Below the pieces are notes generated by a model. The model saw only the letters and a list, made by a program, of their open reading frames with translations. It made no database searches and had not been told where the DNA came from. A DNA stretch of 64,000 nt, from contig CAZMYZ010000002.1 of the NCBI GenBank assembly GCA_964570795.1, forward strand, positions 37,921 to 101,920, in the 5' to 3' direction. Origin of the DNA: Damh-18 sp964570795 (GTDB lineage Bacteria > Patescibacteriota > Minisyncoccia > Phycocordibacterales > UBA918). Positions 42,772 to 50,460 of the stretch are shown here, piece by piece. Position 1 is the stretch's first letter; every line of letters begins with the position of its first letter. Position numbers and translations under genes: made by a program.

Positions 42772-43398
42772 TCATACGTGCAACGCAAGTGCATCTACAA
42801 AAATCTCCCAAAACGTTTTTTTGCGCTTTGCTCGATGAGTTTCGCATTCCAACATGAGTGCATGAATTACTGCAGTATCAATGGTTCGTCCATGCAAGCG
42901 CAACTCACCCTTGAGTTCGTCGACATCGATAGGGATGTGATATTCACGAGCGTATGCGATGAGGGTGTCGAGATCATCTTCCTCCGGCAAACTTTGTGAA
43001 ATTTCAGTGATCGCAGTTGAGAGGTAATGCATACCGTTGAAATGACGCGCAAGTTCACGCACGTACTCAATGTCCAGAGTATTTGGTGTGCGCTTCCTAT
43101 CAAAGAGCGAAAGACTTGCGGCAAGGGCTTTTCCTTGATCATCAATACATCGAACTCGACCAAGTAACTGCATTGCCCGCCAAGTTTGGATGAGACAATA
43201 CTGCTCGTGCTGCACTCCCCAAAACATGTCGGGTTTAGTATTGATATGAATCTGAAAACCGATACCAAGCACCGCATTTGGACTTTTGCCACAAATACCT
43301 ACATACGGTTGCAGGCGCTTCAGTGTGCTTCCTCCGTCTTCGTCAAAGACCTGATATGGATGCACTTCTCCAAAAAGGATACGTTTCCCGTACTTCAT
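42772..43398 (-). CDS. Hypothetical protein, accessory pair A1
   Basis: 208 residues from ATG 43398, SD GGAGGA 7 nt upstream. Segments WRAMQLLGR, ALAASLSLFD, ELARHFNGMHYLSTAITEI, DDLDTLIAYAREYHIPIDVDE and RTIDTAVIHALMLE align in order with the 43537-44136 product. Soluble, mostly helical, no known domain. Monocistronic. Confidence 0.6.
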   Translation of the reverse strand: MKYGKRILFGEVHPYQVFDEDGGSTLKRLQPYVGICGKSPNAVLGIGFQIHINTKPDMFWGVQHEQYCLIQTWRAMQLLGRVRCIDDQGKALAASLSLFDRKRTPNTLDIEYVRELARHFNGMHYLSTAITEISQSLPEEDDLDTLIAYAREYHIPIDVDELKGELRLHGRTIDTAVIHALMLECETHRAKRKKTFWEIFVDALALHV

Positions 43399-43498
43399 AG
43401 AGTGTTCCTCCAATAGGGTGTGTCAAAAAGAATCTGAGAAGAACTCAGTGCTGGGAATGACTATACAATATTTTTCTAATAAGTACAGAGAAACAAAA

Positions 43499-43520
43499 AC
43501 GGCACCAGGGATGGTGCCGT
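43499..43520 (-). terminator. Terminator of the 43537-44136 gene
   Basis: ACGGCACCA / TGGTGCCGT stem then TTTTTGTTTC on the minus strand. Confidence 0.9.
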
Positions 43521-43536
43521 ATAAGCGAGAGTACAT

Positions 43537-44136
43537 TCAAAACCGAATACCGAGAAAATATGCGAGCATTTTTCCTACACCGAGCCGTGCATCGGGAGGT
43601 GGTTTCGGTGGATTGGAGTCAAGTATTTTATGGATGATAGGCCTATTGAGGTTGAGACCTTTTCTCGACATTTCGCGGCAGACAGCGCCGATATCGATGT
43701 AGATACCTATCTCAAAGATACGTGATAAGAGCATATCGAGATTGTCGAGGGATGGAGAGGACTCCATGATCTCGTCGTACATCCGCCGTAACCCTTCTTC
43801 TCCGTGAAATTGGTGTGCAAGTTCTGTGATGCATGCATCCTCAAACACAGTACGTGCATCAGGATGAAAGAGTGACCAGCATGCCGCAAGTGCGTGTTCA
43901 CCAGAGGTTTTGGTCATCTCGAATAGTTGCATCGCTCGCCAGACAGTGATTGGGTTGTACTGGCCACGAGAACTATAGAATGGCTCTTTCGTGCTTCCTA
44001 TTACATGGAGTGCAAGAACGACTCGCGCCTCTCCCTCTGTATTGGTAATGCCAATAAAGGGGTATGCACATTTCATTCCACCATATTCTGGAACACAGCG
44101 TATTTTTGTGTTCCCTGATAAACAAGTATGCATCAT
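43537..44136 (-). CDS. Hypothetical protein, accessory pair A2
   Basis: 199 residues, SD AGGAGGG before ATGATG. Paralog of the 42772-43398 product: VWRAMQLFEM, ALAACWSLFH, ELAHQFHGEEGLRRMYDEI, DNLDMLLSRIFEIGIYIDIGA, RPIIHKIL. A pro-rich short tail replaces the basic one. Function unknown. Confidence 0.6.
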   Translation of the reverse strand: MMHTCLSGNTKIRCVPEYGGMKCAYPFIGITNTEGEARVVLALHVIGSTKEPFYSSRGQYNPITVWRAMQLFEMTKTSGEHALAACWSLFHPDARTVFEDACITELAHQFHGEEGLRRMYDEIMESSPSLDNLDMLLSRIFEIGIYIDIGAVCREMSRKGLNLNRPIIHKILDSNPPKPPPDARLGVGKMLAYFLGIRF

Positions 44137-44211
44137 GGCGTGTCCCTCCTATAGGTAGCCATACAATTTTGAGTGAACTTCAGTCCGGAGTGCATTAGAC
44201 CATACTTTGTC

Positions 44212-44266
44212 ACAAAAGGCAAAAGCCGCCCGGTCGCTGTGCGACCGAGCGGCTTTTGCCTTTTGT
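44212..44266 (-). terminator. Long terminator of the HD-protein operon
   Basis: ACAAAAGGCAAAAGCCGC...GCGGCTTTTGCCTTTTGT with an inner CGGTCGC/GCGACCG stem. Confidence 0.85.
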
Positions 44267-44270
44267 AACG

Positions 44271-45482
44271 TTATGCTTTGTCTTCCAGTCCATTTTTCCA
44301 ATCAGGATAGGCCAAGTGTGTTTTCTTTTGTGTATCAAGGAATGTCGTTATGTATTCATAGCGGGCTTTCTCCTCCTCGTCACTCATATCAAATGAATCT
44401 TTCATTTGATGGAGTGTATCAGCAATCCAAAGATAGGAAATATAACTATCGACGGCTCCTTGTTTTGCATGAATGGCAAGTACTTTAAGTGTTTGGAGTG
44501 GTGTATTTTCGGTTTTGTAGTGACGCATACTGAGGAGTGCATTTTGTACATCGGCAAGATGAATGATATCGGCCAAGTCGACACTCACACGGAGTGTGCC
44601 AACGGTAATATTGTACGAACCTTCTCTATTGAAGTGATGAGAGCCCGCAAGTACTGCCTCCACTTCACGTCCAGTACCCAAGAGAATTTCTTTTGAATAT
44701 CCATCATGGGTACGCATGATATGCAGAAGGGTGTCGTCAAGAGAACAGCCCACATGGGAGAGTTGTTTCTCTACTTCATCTGCTGCTTCAGCACTCATGT
44801 CTCCCAAGAGAAGTCGTACCGGTGCGATTGCTTGGGGACGGATATGAAGTGTATCGTGAAGGAAGGTAAGCAACTCTTTTTCAGAGGTAATATTTTCAGG
44901 GAGTTCAAAATAGGGGTCTTTGAGATGTGTGCGAAGTGTGGGAAGGAGGACATCCTCGGTATGCTCGAAAAGCAGGTATGCACACTCCTCATCACTCACA
45001 TTATTGATGACGACTGAGTGTGGCACTTCTACCTTGCCAATATCATGAAGAAGACAGGAGACATAAAAAGTATGCAAGTCTACCTTTTCTTCAGCAAACC
45101 AGTCAGCAAGTACAACACCATTAAAAAGGGTGTTTTCTACTTTACTTTTTGCAACTGAGTATGTGTCTACACAGTGGTCTGCAGTTTCTGGATCAAAGAG
45201 TTCGAGTATAGTGAGCATTTCCCATACATCTGGTTCGAGACGCTCACCAAATTCACCGAGTTCCGCACCAAAAATCTCTTTTACACGTACAATCTCTGCA
45301 TCGAGCAGTCCTTCAGTACGGAGTGTGTCGATGATATGGGTAAAGCGTAAGTCGGTGGGATTGATGGATTTATCAATAAGTTCCAAATCACAGACAATAC
45401 TCCGCGCTCTCTCGGTAGGAGATTCAATAGTTTCGAGTGTGGTGGGTACCGATTCTCGGAAGGGAGGGGTTTCGAGACTCAT
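44271..45482 (-). CDS. HD-domain protein (degenerate HD-GYP-like)
   Basis: 403 residues. HD motif in SCLLHDIGKVEVPHSVV with a later MRTHDGYSKEI and SHHFNREGSYN, in the order HD...HDG..HHF..G typical of HD-GYP-like phosphohydrolases, though GYP is not intact. Could cleave a nucleotide second messenger, unproven. Starts 3 nt after the stop of the DUF4870-like gene, so cotranscribed. Confidence 0.7.
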   Translation of the reverse strand: MSLETPPFRESVPTTLETIESPTERARSIVCDLELIDKSINPTDLRFTHIIDTLRTEGLLDAEIVRVKEIFGAELGEFGERLEPDVWEMLTILELFDPETADHCVDTYSVAKSKVENTLFNGVVLADWFAEEKVDLHTFYVSCLLHDIGKVEVPHSVVINNVSDEECAYLLFEHTEDVLLPTLRTHLKDPYFELPENITSEKELLTFLHDTLHIRPQAIAPVRLLLGDMSAEAADEVEKQLSHVGCSLDDTLLHIMRTHDGYSKEILLGTGREVEAVLAGSHHFNREGSYNITVGTLRVSVDLADIIHLADVQNALLSMRHYKTENTPLQTLKVLAIHAKQGAVDSYISYLWIADTLHQMKDSFDMSDEEEKARYEYITTFLDTQKKTHLAYPDWKNGLEDKA

Positions 45483-45485
45483 GGA

Positions 45486-45857
45486 CTAGATGGTGAAGTG
45501 TCTGGCGTATTTGCCGATGAGTGGCAATTCCTCTTGTTTCTTATTGAGTACATTCACGATACCGATTATTGAGAGAACGAGCGCACCCAAATTGATGATT
45601 GCAAAAATAGGTGAGAGTATGTGTCCCCACATAATTTCACCCCCTACAAATACCGCCCCTTCAATGACGAGGAGTACGAGTCCTTGGCGAATATGGAATT
45701 TCACGACAGGATTTTCCTTTGCAGTGAAATACGGCACGAGCACGAGAATGCCAATATAGGCAAGGATGCTCATGAGTGTCGTGTTGTCTTGAGGGGTTTC
45801 TGCTGCTGGTGTGACCTCTGGCGTCGCAGGTACCGGTGTTGTTTCGATGTCGTTCAT
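45486..45857 (-). CDS. DUF4870/Tic20-like membrane protein
   Basis: 123 residues. Pro/Thr-rich N terminus of about 25 residues, then SILAYIGILVLVPYFTAKENPVVKFHIRQGLVLLVIE and FAIINLGALVLSIIGIVNVLNKKQEELPLIG, the pattern of small three-span DUF4870 proteins. First gene of a two-gene operon with the HD protein. Confidence 0.75.
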   Translation of the reverse strand: MNDIETTPVPATPEVTPAAETPQDNTTLMSILAYIGILVLVPYFTAKENPVVKFHIRQGLVLLVIEGAVFVGGEIMWGHILSPIFAIINLGALVLSIIGIVNVLNKKQEELPLIGKYARHFTI

Positions 45858-45950
45858 ATATATGGTGGTTATGATACTAAATGGATCAACATTACTCCCT
45901 ATATTGTATGCTCTTTTTACGCTGGTGCAATCATTTTTTTTCTAATATTC

Positions 45951-45979
45951 CTTGCTCTTTTTTCGTGGATTCTGTATAA
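45951..45979 (+). promoter_or_regulatory. Promoter of the 46012-46416 gene
   Basis: TTGCTC, 17-bp spacer, TATAAC. Confidence 0.7.
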
Positions 45980-46011
45980 CAAGCGAGTTCTTTCAACAAC
46001 AGGAGGACGTC

Positions 46012-46416
46012 ATGTCCATAGCAACAAACTCTCTCAGGGCACTTATGCAACTTGCACAGTATGCGAATGAGAGGAAAAAGGGTAGTTTGAGTGATGATTG
46101 TGTACGTGCAAAATTTCTGCTCGATGCCGCACCGTATATTCATGACCTGCTTACGCAATCGCAGGTATCTCTTATCGATGGTTGTGGGCTCGCAATTCGT
46201 GAGGGGCGGGAAGTGCCTGCACATGCCCGAGTCACGGAAGTGATCGAAATTATTCATCGCATCGCACGTGATCATGAGATTCTTCGTGACTACCTTGTAC
46301 ATCTTGGTGCAGAAGTAGTCACGGAGGAACCCGTCCCCTCACTTTCGCGTCTTCGTGCCGAGAGGCAGGCAGGCTTTATCAGTGCTCCTGGAATCGGTCA
46401 TGTAACCAAGTCCTAG
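46012..46416 (+). CDS. Hypothetical helical protein
   Basis: 134 residues from ATG 46012, SD AGGAGG 5 nt upstream. Mostly helical (SLRALMQLAQYANERKK, VTEVIEIIHRIARDHEILRDYLVHLG). No recognised domain. Promoter, leader of about 27 nt, SD and terminator are all visible: a model accessory gene. Confidence 0.6.
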   Translation: MSIATNSLRALMQLAQYANERKKGSLSDDCVRAKFLLDAAPYIHDLLTQSQVSLIDGCGLAIREGREVPAHARVTEVIEIIHRIARDHEILRDYLVHLGAEVVTEEPVPSLSRLRAERQAGFISAPGIGHVTKS

Positions 46417-46427
46417 ACAGCACACCA

Positions 46428-46447
46428 CCGGCTCGCACGCGAGCCGG
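46428..46447 (+). terminator. Terminator of the 46012-46416 gene
   Basis: CCGGCTCG-CACG-CGAGCCGG then CTTTTTCG. Confidence 0.9.
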
Positions 46448-46458
46448 CTTTTTCGTAC

Positions 46459-46486
46459 TTGTCATTTTATGTACTACTGGTATAAC
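46459..46486 (+). promoter_or_regulatory. Promoter of the 46518-46922 gene
   Basis: TTGTCA, 16-bp spacer, TATAAC. Confidence 0.7.
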
Positions 46487-46517
46487 GGAGGAAGATAATT
46501 GTATAGAGGAGTACGAA

Positions 46518-46922
46518 ATGACACATGAAAAAACAGTACCCGATTTTTTCGATGTCATCATGAAGTTTATGAAAGAACTCGAAGCACATCCTGAGGATGC
46601 TGAACGCATCCGTCAGGAATTCTGGATGTTTGGGGTGGGGGAGGCGTCAGAGATATTGGCTGGGATATATACGCAACTCGCATTCACTATTATCGATGTC
46701 ACCAATTCATCGGACTTATCGCCAGAACTCAAACTGATGGTGCTTGTGCAGATGAAGGGAGGACTCAGTTACGCCGTTTCGATGGTTGATACTGCTATGG
46801 TGCCATTACGGGATGAAGTCTTGAAAGAAAAGCGTATAACCGAAGAACGTGAGATGCGACATAAGATTGCCGCATCAATCGGTGGTATGGGAAAACATCT
46901 TGAGCGAAGAAAGAAAAACTGA
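46518..46922 (+). CDS. Hypothetical protein, accessory pair B1
   Basis: 134 residues, SD GAGGAG 6 nt upstream. Pattern FFDVIMKFMKELEAHP, then LSPELKLMVLVQMKGGL and a charged C-terminal helix; aligns with the 47023-47361 product. Soluble, helical. Function unknown. Confidence 0.6.
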   Translation: MTHEKTVPDFFDVIMKFMKELEAHPEDAERIRQEFWMFGVGEASEILAGIYTQLAFTIIDVTNSSDLSPELKLMVLVQMKGGLSYAVSMVDTAMVPLRDEVLKEKRITEEREMRHKIAASIGGMGKHLERRKKN

Positions 46923-46927
46923 TGTTC

Positions 46928-46948
46928 GGCGCGACCAAAGGTCGCGCC
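46928..46948 (+). terminator. Terminator of the 46518-46922 gene
   Basis: GGCGCGACC-AAA-GGTCGCGCC then ATTTTC. Confidence 0.9.
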
Positions 46949-46959
46949 ATTTTCATACG

Positions 46960-46987
46960 TTGCTATTTTATCCGCGAGTGGTATAAC
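46960..46987 (+). promoter_or_regulatory. Promoter of the 47023-47361 gene
   Basis: TTGCTA, 16-bp spacer, TATAAC; copy of the layout in front of 46518. Confidence 0.7.
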
Positions 46988-47022
46988 GAGAGTCGTTCTT
47001 TGTTATGTGGTGGGGTGGTGCG

Positions 47023-47361
47023 ATGAGTTTGAATCATGATTTGAAGTACAATGGCACGTTTCTTGAGTTTTTCCGCGCGTTTAGCGAGGAACTGCAAAAA
47101 AACCCAAATAATGGAATAAATCCGCGAAATGATTTTATTGATGCTGCAACGGAATTGCTTCCAAAAGATATGGAAAATATCTGCAATAATTTTGGATTAG
47201 TTATTGCCTTTATTGAGAACGAAAAAAACGTCCCTGCGGATTTGCGCAATTTTGCCATCGTGCAAATCCAGCGGTACATGAATGAACGACTTGTCACAAT
47301 CCAGACGCGACTCTTTGCTGAGATGGAAGAGCAACGGAAAGCAATTTTCCGTACAGAGTAG
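47023..47361 (+). CDS. Hypothetical protein, accessory pair B2
   Basis: 112 residues from ATG 47023, GGGGTGG SD upstream. FLEFFRAFSEELQKNP and VPADLRNFAIVQIQRYMNERL match FFDVIMKFMKELEAHP and LSPELKLMVLVQMKGGL of the 46518 product. Duplicated gene with duplicated promoter. Function unknown. Confidence 0.6.
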   Translation: MSLNHDLKYNGTFLEFFRAFSEELQKNPNNGINPRNDFIDAATELLPKDMENICNNFGLVIAFIENEKNVPADLRNFAIVQIQRYMNERLVTIQTRLFAEMEEQRKAIFRTE

Positions 47362-47373
47362 CAGTATTCAAAG

Positions 47374-47395
47374 CCGGCTTGTATATGAGAGCCGG
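47374..47395 (+). terminator. Terminator of the 47023-47361 gene
   Basis: CCGGCT / AGCCGG stem followed by TTTTCATTT. Confidence 0.75.
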
Positions 47396-47425
47396 TTTTC
47401 ATTTGTGTGTCTTGAAAAATAAAAC

Positions 47426-47448
47426 AGGCCGCGAATACTATTCGCGAC
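47426..47448 (-). terminator. Terminator of the 47460-47846 gene
   Basis: Minus-strand GGTCGCGAATA / TATTCGCGGCC then TGTTTTATTTTT. Confidence 0.85.
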
Positions 47449-47459
47449 CCGATGCTGCA

Positions 47460-47846
47460 TTAGGCAACTTTCAGCATGAAGAATTTTTCCTTCCCGCGAG
47501 GAATGTTGAGATCCTTGAGGGTAAGTCCACCTACCTGGAGTTCTTGGTGAAGATGCTGAATGAGGAAAGTATTACCCTGCCCATCAGACGTTTTTAACAG
47601 GTGGTCAACAATTTGTTGAACAGTGACCTTGCACCCCGGTTTGTAGTGGGGAAGGTAGTCTTTGATAACGAGTTCGACCCGTTTTTTCAAAGCCCCACTT
47701 TGTTTGAGGTTTGCAACAGCAAGAATAAAAAAGAAATTGTTGTCATTCGCGCTATTGTGGTCGCCAATACGCTCCAAAAGTGTCAAAGCAGCATCGCGGC
47801 ATACCATGCGTTGCCAGGTAGAAATTGATTTTACACAGGGATTCAT
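47460..47846 (-). CDS. Hypothetical protein, accessory pair C1
   Basis: 128 residues, SD AAAGGA about 8 nt before ATG. Helical. C-terminal DGQGNTFLIQHLHQEL then GGLTLKDLNIP resembles the N-terminal part of the 47991 product; an earlier NDNNFFFILAVANLKQSG segment looks like a second, weaker copy. A TTAACA-16-TATGAT promoter is visible upstream. Function unknown. Confidence 0.6.
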   Translation of the reverse strand: MNPCVKSISTWQRMVCRDAALTLLERIGDHNSANDNNFFFILAVANLKQSGALKKRVELVIKDYLPHYKPGCKVTVQQIVDHLLKTSDGQGNTFLIQHLHQELQVGGLTLKDLNIPRGKEKFFMLKVA

Positions 47847-47940
47847 TTTGTAATCCTTTCTGAGTGGTGATAGGAACTGTTGCCGGATACCATCATACGC
47901 AAAAAACTTCCATTGTTAAGCATGTTTGTGATTGGTATGA

Positions 47941-47966
47941 AAAAGCCGCGACATGTCGCGGCTTTT
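47941..47966 (-). terminator. Terminator of the 47991-48398 gene
   Basis: AAAAGCCGCGACA/TGTCGCGGCTTTT, palindromic, then TTTTTC on the minus strand. Confidence 0.9.
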
Positions 47967-47990
47967 AGTGATTCCCAGAAACCTCTAGTT

Positions 47991-48398
47991 TTAGTTGGGG
48001 GGTGTATCTAAAGGATGTGTCGGGAGTGTAGGAGGAACGAATAACGCGAGTTCATCGATACATGTGCCAATATCGGTTGGGGTTGCTTTTGCTACTCCGA
48101 GATTATACAGCACGTAATCCAAATGCACTTCGTCGCATGTACTTTTTCCTGTGCGCAATATGTTAAGGAAATGGCTCGCTATTGCAAGATGCCCATTTTT
48201 CCGGTGTTTTTCCATTTCATACGGCGTTGCTTTGATTCCTGGCAATTTTTCGAGGGTTAGATGCCCAGCCGCGAGTGCGTGATTGAGAAGATCAATAAAT
48301 ATGAGGTTATCAGAACCATCATTTTTTTCATCACGAAGAAAGTCGAGACAATATACTGCCATATCCTCGTGCGAGCGTATGTCTTTGAGGGACTTCAT
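47991..48398 (-). CDS. Hypothetical protein, accessory pair C2
   Basis: 135 residues, SD AAAGGA 7-8 nt upstream, in the same AAAGGATT context as the 47460 gene. N-terminal DGSDNLIFIDLLNHALAAGHLTLEKLPGI matches the C-terminal motif of the 47460 product. Pro-rich tail (PPTLPTHPLDTPPN). Function unknown. Confidence 0.6.
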   Translation of the reverse strand: MKSLKDIRSHEDMAVYCLDFLRDEKNDGSDNLIFIDLLNHALAAGHLTLEKLPGIKATPYEMEKHRKNGHLAIASHFLNILRTGKSTCDEVHLDYVLYNLGVAKATPTDIGTCIDELALFVPPTLPTHPLDTPPN

Positions 48399-48502
48399 GG
48401 AAAATCCTTTCAGTGTAAAAACAAGATGTGAGAAGTTCTATCTGCGTACAGTAGACCATATTTTTAGAAAAATGGAAGCACGGTATATTTTAGATAAAAG
48501 AA

Positions 48503-48520
48503 ACCACCCCGGAGGGTGGT
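48503..48520 (-). terminator. Terminator of the sigma-like gene
   Basis: ACCACCC / GGGTGGT stem then TTCTTTTATC on the minus strand; begins at the TGA stop codon. Confidence 0.8.
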
Positions 48521-49116
48521 CAAGGTTGGGTTAAAAAACAATCGAGCGTAAGTCCCATTTTTATCGCTCTTTCTCGCAGTTGACGAGCAGCGCTATTGAC
48601 GATTTGTCGTGGTCGCTCTCTTGATAAGTCAAAGAGTGGACCAAGCTCATCGAATGTCATTTCTTGAAAACCCTTTAGGCCATAATAACGGCAGAGAATT
48701 TCCTTGTTGCGTGGCAGAAGGTTGCTACTATCAATTAATTGAATGAGTAACTTTGTACCAGAACGAAATGACGAGGCATCTTCAGGAGTGGGAGTGTGTG
48801 ACGCAATAGTATCAACGAATGAATTGTTCTCATTGTCACCTGATTCGTAATCAAGCGAAAGTGGCTCATGCATGAGTTGCAGTAAGGTGGGGTCCTTTGC
48901 AATTACTGTTGCGCACGGCAATGCTTGCAACATCACCGTTCGCTTGATGTCGCGGACGAGTGCGCGTAAATCTTGATCCTCATTGCTAAGTACGTAATCG
49001 ATAGCTGCAACAAGCAAAAGTTCCTCGCATGCATCTTTGAGATTATTCCTAATATCACCGAGGACGCATAGCGTCTTAGGTTTCTTTCGAATCCCTTTTT
49101 TGGTACCGGTGGCCAT
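48520..49116 (-). CDS. Sigma-70 region 4 protein lacking region 2
   Basis: 198 residues from ATG 49116 (AAAGGA SD 6 nt upstream; the earlier ATG is too close to it). Residues 131-185 are a sigma region 4: LLPRNKEILCRYYGL, MTFDELGPLFDLSRERPRQIVNSAARQLR. Residues 85-113 (PLSLDYESGDNENNSFVDTI, PTPED) resemble the linker before region 4 of primary-type sigma factors. The first 80 residues show no region 2 signature. Could bind -35 elements without -10 recognition. Sits in the SD-type accessory cluster. Confidence 0.75.
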   Translation of the reverse strand: MATGTKKGIRKKPKTLCVLGDIRNNLKDACEELLLVAAIDYVLSNEDQDLRALVRDIKRTVMLQALPCATVIAKDPTLLQLMHEPLSLDYESGDNENNSFVDTIASHTPTPEDASSFRSGTKLLIQLIDSSNLLPRNKEILCRYYGLKGFQEMTFDELGPLFDLSRERPRQIVNSAARQLRERAIKMGLTLDCFLTQP

Positions 49117-49242
49117 GGTCATTCCTTTCCAATGTGCAAATATCTAAAATGCACTATAGCGCAGGTATATGGAAAGGCAATACAAGACGATCAATTATTA
49201 TAATCAACATTTAATTGAATCGGTGGGTGTATCGAAGAGGTT

Positions 49243-49270
49243 TTGACGTCACTTGAGCGCGAGATATAAT
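49243..49270 (+). promoter_or_regulatory. Promoter of the leaderless SRPBCC gene
   Basis: TTGACG, 16-bp spacer, TATAAT; the predicted start coincides with the A of ATG 49277. Confidence 0.8.
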
Positions 49271-49276
49271 AGACCG

Positions 49277-49732
49277 ATGATAACGCAACACTATACAATT
49301 TCCATCAACGCACCGAAGGAGAAGGTGTGGAATACAATGCTTGGTGAGGATACCTATCGAGAATGGACAAGTACTTTTAATGAGGGTGGACGTTTTGAGG
49401 GTGATTGGAGCGAAGGCTCCAAGATGCTCTTCATCGGACTCGACCCAGAGACAGGAAAAGAGGGAGGTATGGTTTCCCATATCAAGGAGAATAGACTCAA
49501 TGAGTTCATCTCTATCGAGCATCTCGGTATTTTGAAAGATGGTGTCGAAGATACGACAAGCGACATGGCAAAAAAGTTTGCTCCCGCGTTTGAAAACTAC
49601 ACCTTCACTGAAAAGGATGGTGTCACCCTGGTGTCTGTAGATATCGATGTCGCTGAAGAATTTGCCGATTTCTTTACAGAGACATGGCCGAAGGCTATTG
49701 CAAAAATTAAAGAAATATCTGAAAGACCTTAG
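49277..49732 (+). CDS. SRPBCC/AHSA1-like protein
   Basis: 151 residues from ATG 49277. ISINAPKEKVWNTMLGEDTYREWTSTFNEGGRFEGDW and YTFTEKDGVTLVSVDIDVAEEFADFFTETWPKAIAKIKEI fit the START/Bet v1-like (AHSA1, SRPBCC) fold, a hydrophobic-ligand-binding or Hsp90-cochaperone-like domain. Clearest leaderless gene: full promoter ends 6 nt before ATG. Confidence 0.8.
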   Translation: MITQHYTISINAPKEKVWNTMLGEDTYREWTSTFNEGGRFEGDWSEGSKMLFIGLDPETGKEGGMVSHIKENRLNEFISIEHLGILKDGVEDTTSDMAKKFAPAFENYTFTEKDGVTLVSVDIDVAEEFADFFTETWPKAIAKIKEISERP

Positions 49733-49742
49733 TAGTTATCTC

Positions 49743-49783
49743 AAAACAAAAACAGTCCGCTCGTGCGGACTGTTTTTTGTTTT
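49743..49783 (+). terminator. Terminator of the SRPBCC gene
   Basis: AAAACAAAAACAGTCCGC / GCGGACTGTTTTTTGTTTT. Confidence 0.9.
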
Positions 49784-49784
49784 G

Positions 49785-49961
49785 GTGGAGATGGTGGGGT
49801 GTTTAACCATCAAGTCACTAAGTATAATTTTCGCCACGCTCAATTGTACTAAGTGCTTGCAGGCCCACCTCGTCTGTTTTCTTTCTGTGAAGAAAGAAAA
49901 CATGACTCCGGTCGATTCGATTTCACGAAGCATACGCAGGTATGCTTCTCACCATCTCCAC
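49785..49961. repeat. 177-bp element with 12-bp terminal inverted repeats, beside tmRNA
   Basis: GTGGAGATGGTG at 49785-49796 and its exact complement at 49950-49961. Inside are GAAGCATAC/GTATGCTTC and GTTTTCTTTCT/AGAAAGAAAAC hairpins. GTGGAGATGG also forms the tmRNA 3' end (49999-50008), and the outer copy reads ...CATCTCCACCA on the minus strand, as a CCA-bearing tmRNA end would. No coding potential seen. Confidence 0.5.
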
Positions 49962-49963
49962 TA

Positions 49964-49994
49964 ACAACAAAACCGCCCAAAGGCGGATTGTTGT
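49964..49994 (-). terminator. tmRNA terminator
   Basis: Minus-strand ACAACAATCCGCC-TTT-GGGCGG then TTTTGTTGTT. Confidence 0.85.
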
Positions 49995-49999
49995 AAGAG

Positions 50000-50391
50000 T
50001 GGAGATGGGGAGAATTGAACTCCCGTCCGAGAATGACCGAACGTCTGCGTCTACAGTGTGTAGTTTACCTTTCAATTTAAACTGATGATGTAGAAAGCAA
50101 ACCAAAGCATCAGCAGTCGAGCCTCGAAGAATTTGGTCTCTGCCGGAGGCGAGGGAAGAGACTAGAGTCTAATGTTTATATCACCACGCGTGTCGTATTA
50201 GACATAAGATACGGTGACGTCACACGAGCGAGCGAATGGTTACGCGAACGCTGGTGCGAATCCGAATGCGTTAGCATAAGGACTTGGTACGCTTTTCTTA
50301 GCACGTACATTTGGTCAAATGTTAGAGAGTTTTGACCAACTCTCACACTGCACAGAACATGCGGGGCAAACCGTCAAAGCCTGTCATCCCC
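50000..50391 (-). ncRNA. ssrA: tmRNA
   Basis: About 392 nt. 5' acceptor strand GGGGATG pairs with CATCTCC before discriminator A; T arm GGGAG-TTCAATT-CTCCC; 5' region GACAGGCTTTGACGG-like. The tag frame begins at GCT near 50302 and encodes AKKSVPSPYANAFGFAPAFA followed by TAA. CCA is not encoded (CTC follows A), so it must be added. Rescues stalled ribosomes together with SmpB, encoded 4.6 kb away. Confidence 0.93.
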
Positions 50392-50432
50392 CCTCGAATA
50401 CTTTTAGAAAGTTTTCTAAAAGTATTCGAGGG
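50391..50432 (-). repeat. 20-bp perfect inverted repeat at the tmRNA 5' end
   Basis: CCCTCGAATACTTTTAGAAA and complement with a 2-nt loop, in the transcribed leader and abutting the mature 5' end; a likely processing signal. Confidence 0.65.
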
Positions 50433-50460
50433 CGAAGGGCAGAGTATTTCAGGGACGTAT

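Noticed and set aside
49785..49961. tRNA gene candidate because ends read GGAGATGG...CCATCTCCACCA
   Set aside because: No D, anticodon or T arm can be formed; treated as an inverted-repeat element.
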